Source of the DNA: an uncultured Proteiniphilum sp.
GTDB lineage: Bacteria > Bacteroidota > Bacteroidia > Bacteroidales > Dysgonomonadaceae
Direction of reading: 5' to 3'
NCBI RefSeq assembly: GCF_937873925.1
Contig: NZ_CALNAT010000010.1
Coordinates: forward strand, 1 to 9,840
Length of the DNA stretch: 9,840 nt
Below are positions 6,633-9,840 of the stretch, one piece after another. Each line of letters begins with the position of its first letter. The first letter of the stretch is position 1. The notes under the pieces were generated by a model. That model had not been told where the DNA came from and did no database searches. It saw only the letters and a program-made list of their open reading frames with translations. The position numbers and the translations under genes were made by a program.

Positions 6633-6640
6633 TATCTTTG
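6633..6640 (+). promoter_or_regulatory. -7 box for the POT-type transporter gene
   Basis: TATCTTTG matches TAnnTTTG and lies 49 bases before ATG 6690, after a run of T. A clear -33 TTTG is not seen; GTTC at 6611-6614 is near the expected distance. The box suggests that the transporter is transcribed separately from mutS2. Confidence 0.5.
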
Positions 6641-6689
6641 TCGATAATATTAAATTTACTCTAATTTTTTTACAATTAAATCCTTACGA

Positions 6690-8081
6690 ATGGTAAAATT
6701 CTCCAAACCCTTTTGGGTAGCCAACTTCGTAGAACTCCTCGAACGTCTGGCCTACTATGCGGTATTTATCGTCATCACACTTTATCTGTCCAATGTCTGG
6801 GGCTTTTCCGATATTGAGGCCGGTGTCATAGCCGGTCTGTTTTCGGCGATGCTCTACTTGCTGCCGGTGTTTGCAGGCGCCATTTCCGATAAGATCGGAT
6901 TCCGGTCGGCCATCATTCTCGCTTTTGCGTTGCTGACAGTAGGATACGCCGGGCTGGGGATCCTGCCGACGATGCTCGAGAATGCCGGACTGGTGGACTA
7001 TGAGATGACCACCACCTATACGGGATTGAGAGAGAGTTATCTGAGGTGGTCGATTATCGCTCCCCTGATATTGGTCGTTATTGGTGGATCGTTCATTAAA
7101 TCAGTGATATCAGGTACGGTGGCGCGCGAAACTACGCCGGAAAACCGGGCACGCGGCTACTCCCTCTTCTATATGATGGTGAATATCGGCGCCTTCACCG
7201 GGAAGACGGTGGTCGACCCCTTGCGAAGGAGCATGGGAGACCAGGGATTGGTTTATCTGAATTATTTTTCGGCAGCCATGACCCTCCTTGCATTGATTGC
7301 CGTTTACTTCTTTTATAAGTCGGCCAGCACTGAGGGAAAAGGAAAAAGTTTCACCGAGTTGGGGCGGTCATTGGTTAAAGTGATGCTCAACGGCCGTTTG
7401 ATGTTGCTGATCTTCATAGTAAGCGGGTTTTGGGTCATACAGAGCCAGATGTACGCCACCATGCCTAAATATGTGATCCGGCTGATTGGGGAGGCGGCAT
7501 CGCCCGGATGGTATGCCAACGTGAATCCCTTGGTAGTCTTCGTATGTGTCAATTTCATCACTTCACTCATGAAGAAACGGAGCGCCATCGCTTCTATGAT
7601 GGCAGGAATGTTTATCATCCCGCTTTCCGCCCTGGTGATGTCGCTGGGCACGCAGGTGGGAGGGGCACATATCCTGGGTATGCATCCTGTGGCGTTCATG
7701 ATGATCGTCGGTATCGGTATGCAGGCATTGGCCGAATGTTTTATTTCACCCCGTTATCTGGAGTATTTCTCCCTTCAGGCGCCCAAAGGAGAAGAAGGAC
7801 TTTATCTGGGATTCAGTCACCTGCATTCTTTCTTCTCGTTTCTGTTCGCTTTCGGCTTGTCCGGTTTTTTGCTGGATAAGTATTGTCCCGATCCGCGATT
7901 GTTCACCAGTGAGGCCGGGGTGCTGGATTCCGTTGCTTACGCCGCAGCCACACAAAACGCGCATTACATCTGGTATGTCTTTGTAGGTATCGGGGCTATC
8001 TCAGCGGTAGCGCTCTTTTTTTACGGACGTATTACACGTAAAATAGACATGAAAAGAGAGCAGTCAAATGCTGGAATTTAA
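6690..8081 (+). CDS. Major facilitator of the POT (proton-dependent oligopeptide transporter) type
   Basis: This 463-residue membrane protein has about twelve hydrophobic segments, the first at about residues 13-33 and the last near 430-450, and a short basic tail (RITRKIDMKREQ). Helix 1 contains ELLERLAYY: the ExxER motif (E15, E18, R19) that marks proton coupling in peptide transporters of the POT/PTR2 family. FYMMVNIGAF near residues 163-172 matches the second POT signature in helix 5, and SDKIGFRSA is the cytoplasmic loop 2-3 motif of major facilitators. The family imports di- and tripeptides, or other small solutes, with protons across the inner membrane; the substrate here cannot be read from sequence. 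ATG 6690 is the first in-frame start and has a promoter box 49 bases upstream. The 96-base gap to the next gene may hold another promoter, so an operon with it is uncertain. Confidence 0.88.
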   Translation: MVKFSKPFWVANFVELLERLAYYAVFIVITLYLSNVWGFSDIEAGVIAGLFSAMLYLLPVFAGAISDKIGFRSAIILAFALLTVGYAGLGILPTMLENAGLVDYEMTTTYTGLRESYLRWSIIAPLILVVIGGSFIKSVISGTVARETTPENRARGYSLFYMMVNIGAFTGKTVVDPLRRSMGDQGLVYLNYFSAAMTLLALIAVYFFYKSASTEGKGKSFTELGRSLVKVMLNGRLMLLIFIVSGFWVIQSQMYATMPKYVIRLIGEAASPGWYANVNPLVVFVCVNFITSLMKKRSAIASMMAGMFIIPLSALVMSLGTQVGGAHILGMHPVAFMMIVGIGMQALAECFISPRYLEYFSLQAPKGEEGLYLGFSHLHSFFSFLFAFGLSGFLLDKYCPDPRLFTSEAGVLDSVAYAAATQNAHYIWYVFVGIGAISAVALFFYGRITRKIDMKREQSNAGI

Positions 8082-8177
8082 AAAATGAATGATATTCTGT
8101 AACTGAAACTTCTCCCTGATGGGGTATTATAATATAATATGGTATACAATTGTCTTTTTTAAAATTGCAAAAGAGGT

Positions 8178-9840
8178 ATGAGATTAGATCTGAGTTCACA
8201 CATTACTTTCGAACGGGTTCCTAAAAGGTATTACAGGCCGGAAAACGACTTCGAGGAATACAACCTGTCGCGTTTCGAGAAACTGCCGGTCGCTATCTAT
8301 GAAGAATCGGGAAAAGCGGCAAAAAAGGTTGCAAGGGATATTGTCAATGAGATGAAACAAAAACAGCAGGAAGGAAAACCCTTTGTGCTGGGAATCAGCG
8401 GGGGGGCTTCTCCCATACCGGTTTATGAAGAACTGGTGAGGTTGCACCGGGAGGAGGGCGCCAGTTTCAGAAATATGGTCGCTTTTAACACATATGAGTT
8501 TTATCCGGTACTCGATTTTACTTACAGCAATTTGCAGATGCTGAAGGAAATCTTTCTGGATCAGATCGATATTGACCAGGAAAATATCTGTTCTCCGGAT
8601 GCGACCATTGAGAAAGATCTGATCGCCGAAAACTGCGAGGCGTTTGAGGAGAACTTGAAGAAAATGGGAGGGCTCGATTATCTGTTGCTGGGGTTAGGCA
8701 GCAAGGGGAATGTGGGATTCAACATGCCCGGCAGCAGCCTGCATTCGCAAACCCGTCTGGTAATGCTCGACGGCGATTCCAGAAAAGATATCGCCCGCAA
8801 CTTCGGATCGCTTGATAAAGTGCCGGTGAGCGCTATCACTATGGGGTTGTCCGACATGATGAAAGCAAAAAAGATCTCACTGGTAGCCTGGAGTGAGCAG
8901 AAAGCCGAAAGTGTCAAGCATATTGTGGAAGGACCGGTAACCGATCTGGTACCCGGTTCTATGCTGCAGACACACCCTGAAGCCAAAATTTTTGTGGATC
9001 TGGCAGCTGCCTCCGAGCTGACGCGTATCAGCCGTCCCTGGCTGGTGACCAATTGTGAATGGACCAGTAAATTGATCCGCCGGGCTATTGTCTGGCTCTG
9101 CAGGGTGGTGGACAAACCTATCCTGAAGCTGACAAATAAAGATTACAGCGATAACGGGCTGAGCGAACTGCTCACTCTTTATGGATCGGCCTACAACGTG
9201 AATATCAAGATATTCAATGATCTGCAACATACAATCAGCGGCTGGCCCGGGGGGAAACCCGATGCCGATGACACCTACCGCCCCGAAAGGGCAAAACCCT
9301 ATCCCAAAAAAGTGATTATTTTCAGTCCGCACCCCGATGACGACGTCATCTCCATGGGAGGTACATTCCAAAGGTTAGTCAATCAGGGGCATGAGGTGCA
9401 TGTGGCTTACCAGACCTCCGGAAATATCGCGGTGGGCGACGAGGAGGTGATCCGTTATATTTCCGTCCTGAACAGCATGCGTAAAAAATTCAATTCTGAA
9501 AACAAGGGATTGCTTGAGAAATATGAAAGTATCCGTCAATATCTTTTATATGAAAAGACGAAAGAAGATACGGATACCCCCGATATCCTTTTTATCAAAG
9601 GGAGGATCCGCCGCGAAGAAGCCCGTTCGGCCGACAGGTATGTAGGTCTTCCGGAAGAGAATGTGCACTTCCTCGATCTTCCTTTTTATGAAACCGGTAA
9701 AATTAAAAAGAATCCCATATCCGAAAAGGATGTCACCATCGTAAAAGATTTTATCGAGACCATTAAACCGCATCAGATCTATGTGGCGGGCGACCTGGCC
9801 GATCCGCACGGAACGCACAAGGTATGCCTCGACGCTATTC
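8178..9840 (+). CDS. NagB-like / PIG-L (LmbE) fusion protein, C-terminus beyond right edge
   Basis: The frame from ATG 8178 runs 554 codons to the right edge; relatives are about 660 residues. Residues about 30-290 have the fold of glucosamine-6-phosphate deaminase (VLGISGGASP near 77-86, LLGLGSKGNVGFNMPGSSL at 169-187). A linker (RPWLVTNCEW...) leads to a PIG-L/LmbE domain from about 376, with PHPDDD (H385-D389) and DPHGTH (H544, H547), the zinc-binding motifs of N-acetylglucosamine deacetylases. The deaminase catalytic positions are replaced. Where E. coli NagB has D72, D141, H143 and E148, this protein has Y106, K176, N178 and M183. The deacetylase half looks intact. Databases often label such proteins nagB; I avoid that symbol. 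An AAGAGG lies unusually close before the ATG, and TACAATTG (8145-8152) is a weak -7 candidate. Deacetylation of an amino-sugar compound is the likeliest activity. Confidence 0.88.
   Translation, partial: MRLDLSSHITFERVPKRYYRPENDFEEYNLSRFEKLPVAIYEESGKAAKKVARDIVNEMKQKQQEGKPFVLGISGGASPIPVYEELVRLHREEGASFRNMVAFNTYEFYPVLDFTYSNLQMLKEIFLDQIDIDQENICSPDATIEKDLIAENCEAFEENLKKMGGLDYLLLGLGSKGNVGFNMPGSSLHSQTRLVMLDGDSRKDIARNFGSLDKVPVSAITMGLSDMMKAKKISLVAWSEQKAESVKHIVEGPVTDLVPGSMLQTHPEAKIFVDLAAASELTRISRPWLVTNCEWTSKLIRRAIVWLCRVVDKPILKLTNKDYSDNGLSELLTLYGSAYNVNIKIFNDLQHTISGWPGGKPDADDTYRPERAKPYPKKVIIFSPHPDDDVISMGGTFQRLVNQGHEVHVAYQTSGNIAVGDEEVIRYISVLNSMRKKFNSENKGLLEKYESIRQYLLYEKTKEDTDTPDILFIKGRIRREEARSADRYVGLPEENVHFLDLPFYETGKIKKNPISEKDVTIVKDFIETIKPHQIYVAGDLADPHGTHKVCLDAI

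Noticed and set aside
1..9840. CRISPR array, insertion sequence, restriction or toxin-antitoxin system
   Set aside because: No regularly spaced repeats, transposase, nuclease or toxin-like small gene pair is visible on either strand.

Overview
The window looks like chromosomal DNA of a Bacteroidota bacterium, most likely order Bacteroidales. Supporting signs are several TAnnTTTG-type -7 promoter boxes, A/T-rich starts with almost no Shine-Dalgarno, a tRNA gene without encoded CCA, a MutS2 that starts MIYPDNFEQKI, and a NagB-like/PIG-L fusion protein that I know only from this group. I cannot name the genus.

Layout. 1-571 (-): a DeoR-family sugar-metabolism repressor, cut by the left edge. 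572-744: its promoter, a strong leftward terminator, and a degenerate copy of the 3' half of a tRNA-Met. 745-2880 (-): a leftward group of a 5'-truncated alpha/beta hydrolase, an exported dienelactone-hydrolase-like protein and a lipoprotein cupin. 2881-3429 (+): the C-terminal part of an AraC-family regulator, missing its N-terminus. 3563-3753 (-): a tRNA with anticodon CAT, its promoter and its terminator. 3754-4167: a long gene-poor leader. 4168-6594 (+): full-length mutS2. 6690-8081 (+): a POT-type major facilitator. 8178-9840 (+): a NagB-like/PIG-L fusion protein, cut by the right edge.

How it fits together. The part left of the tRNA appears to be a small, decaying accessory islet (about 697-3652). 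It is bounded on the right by an intact tRNA-Met and on the left by a displaced, mutated copy of that tRNA's 3' half, the footprint expected from integration into a tRNA gene. No integrase remains. Inside it, one deletion seems to have removed the 5' ends of two divergent genes, the hydrolase and its probable AraC activator, together with the promoter region between them. The two genes distal to the truncated hydrolase (DLH-like hydrolase, cupin) are intact but may have lost their regulator and promoter. To the right, mutS2, the transporter and the fusion protein are more G+C-rich and look like stable core genome.

I see no wholly new defence or mobile system here. The most interesting items are the tRNA-bounded decayed islet, the double truncation, and the NagB-like domain that lacks the deaminase catalytic residues.
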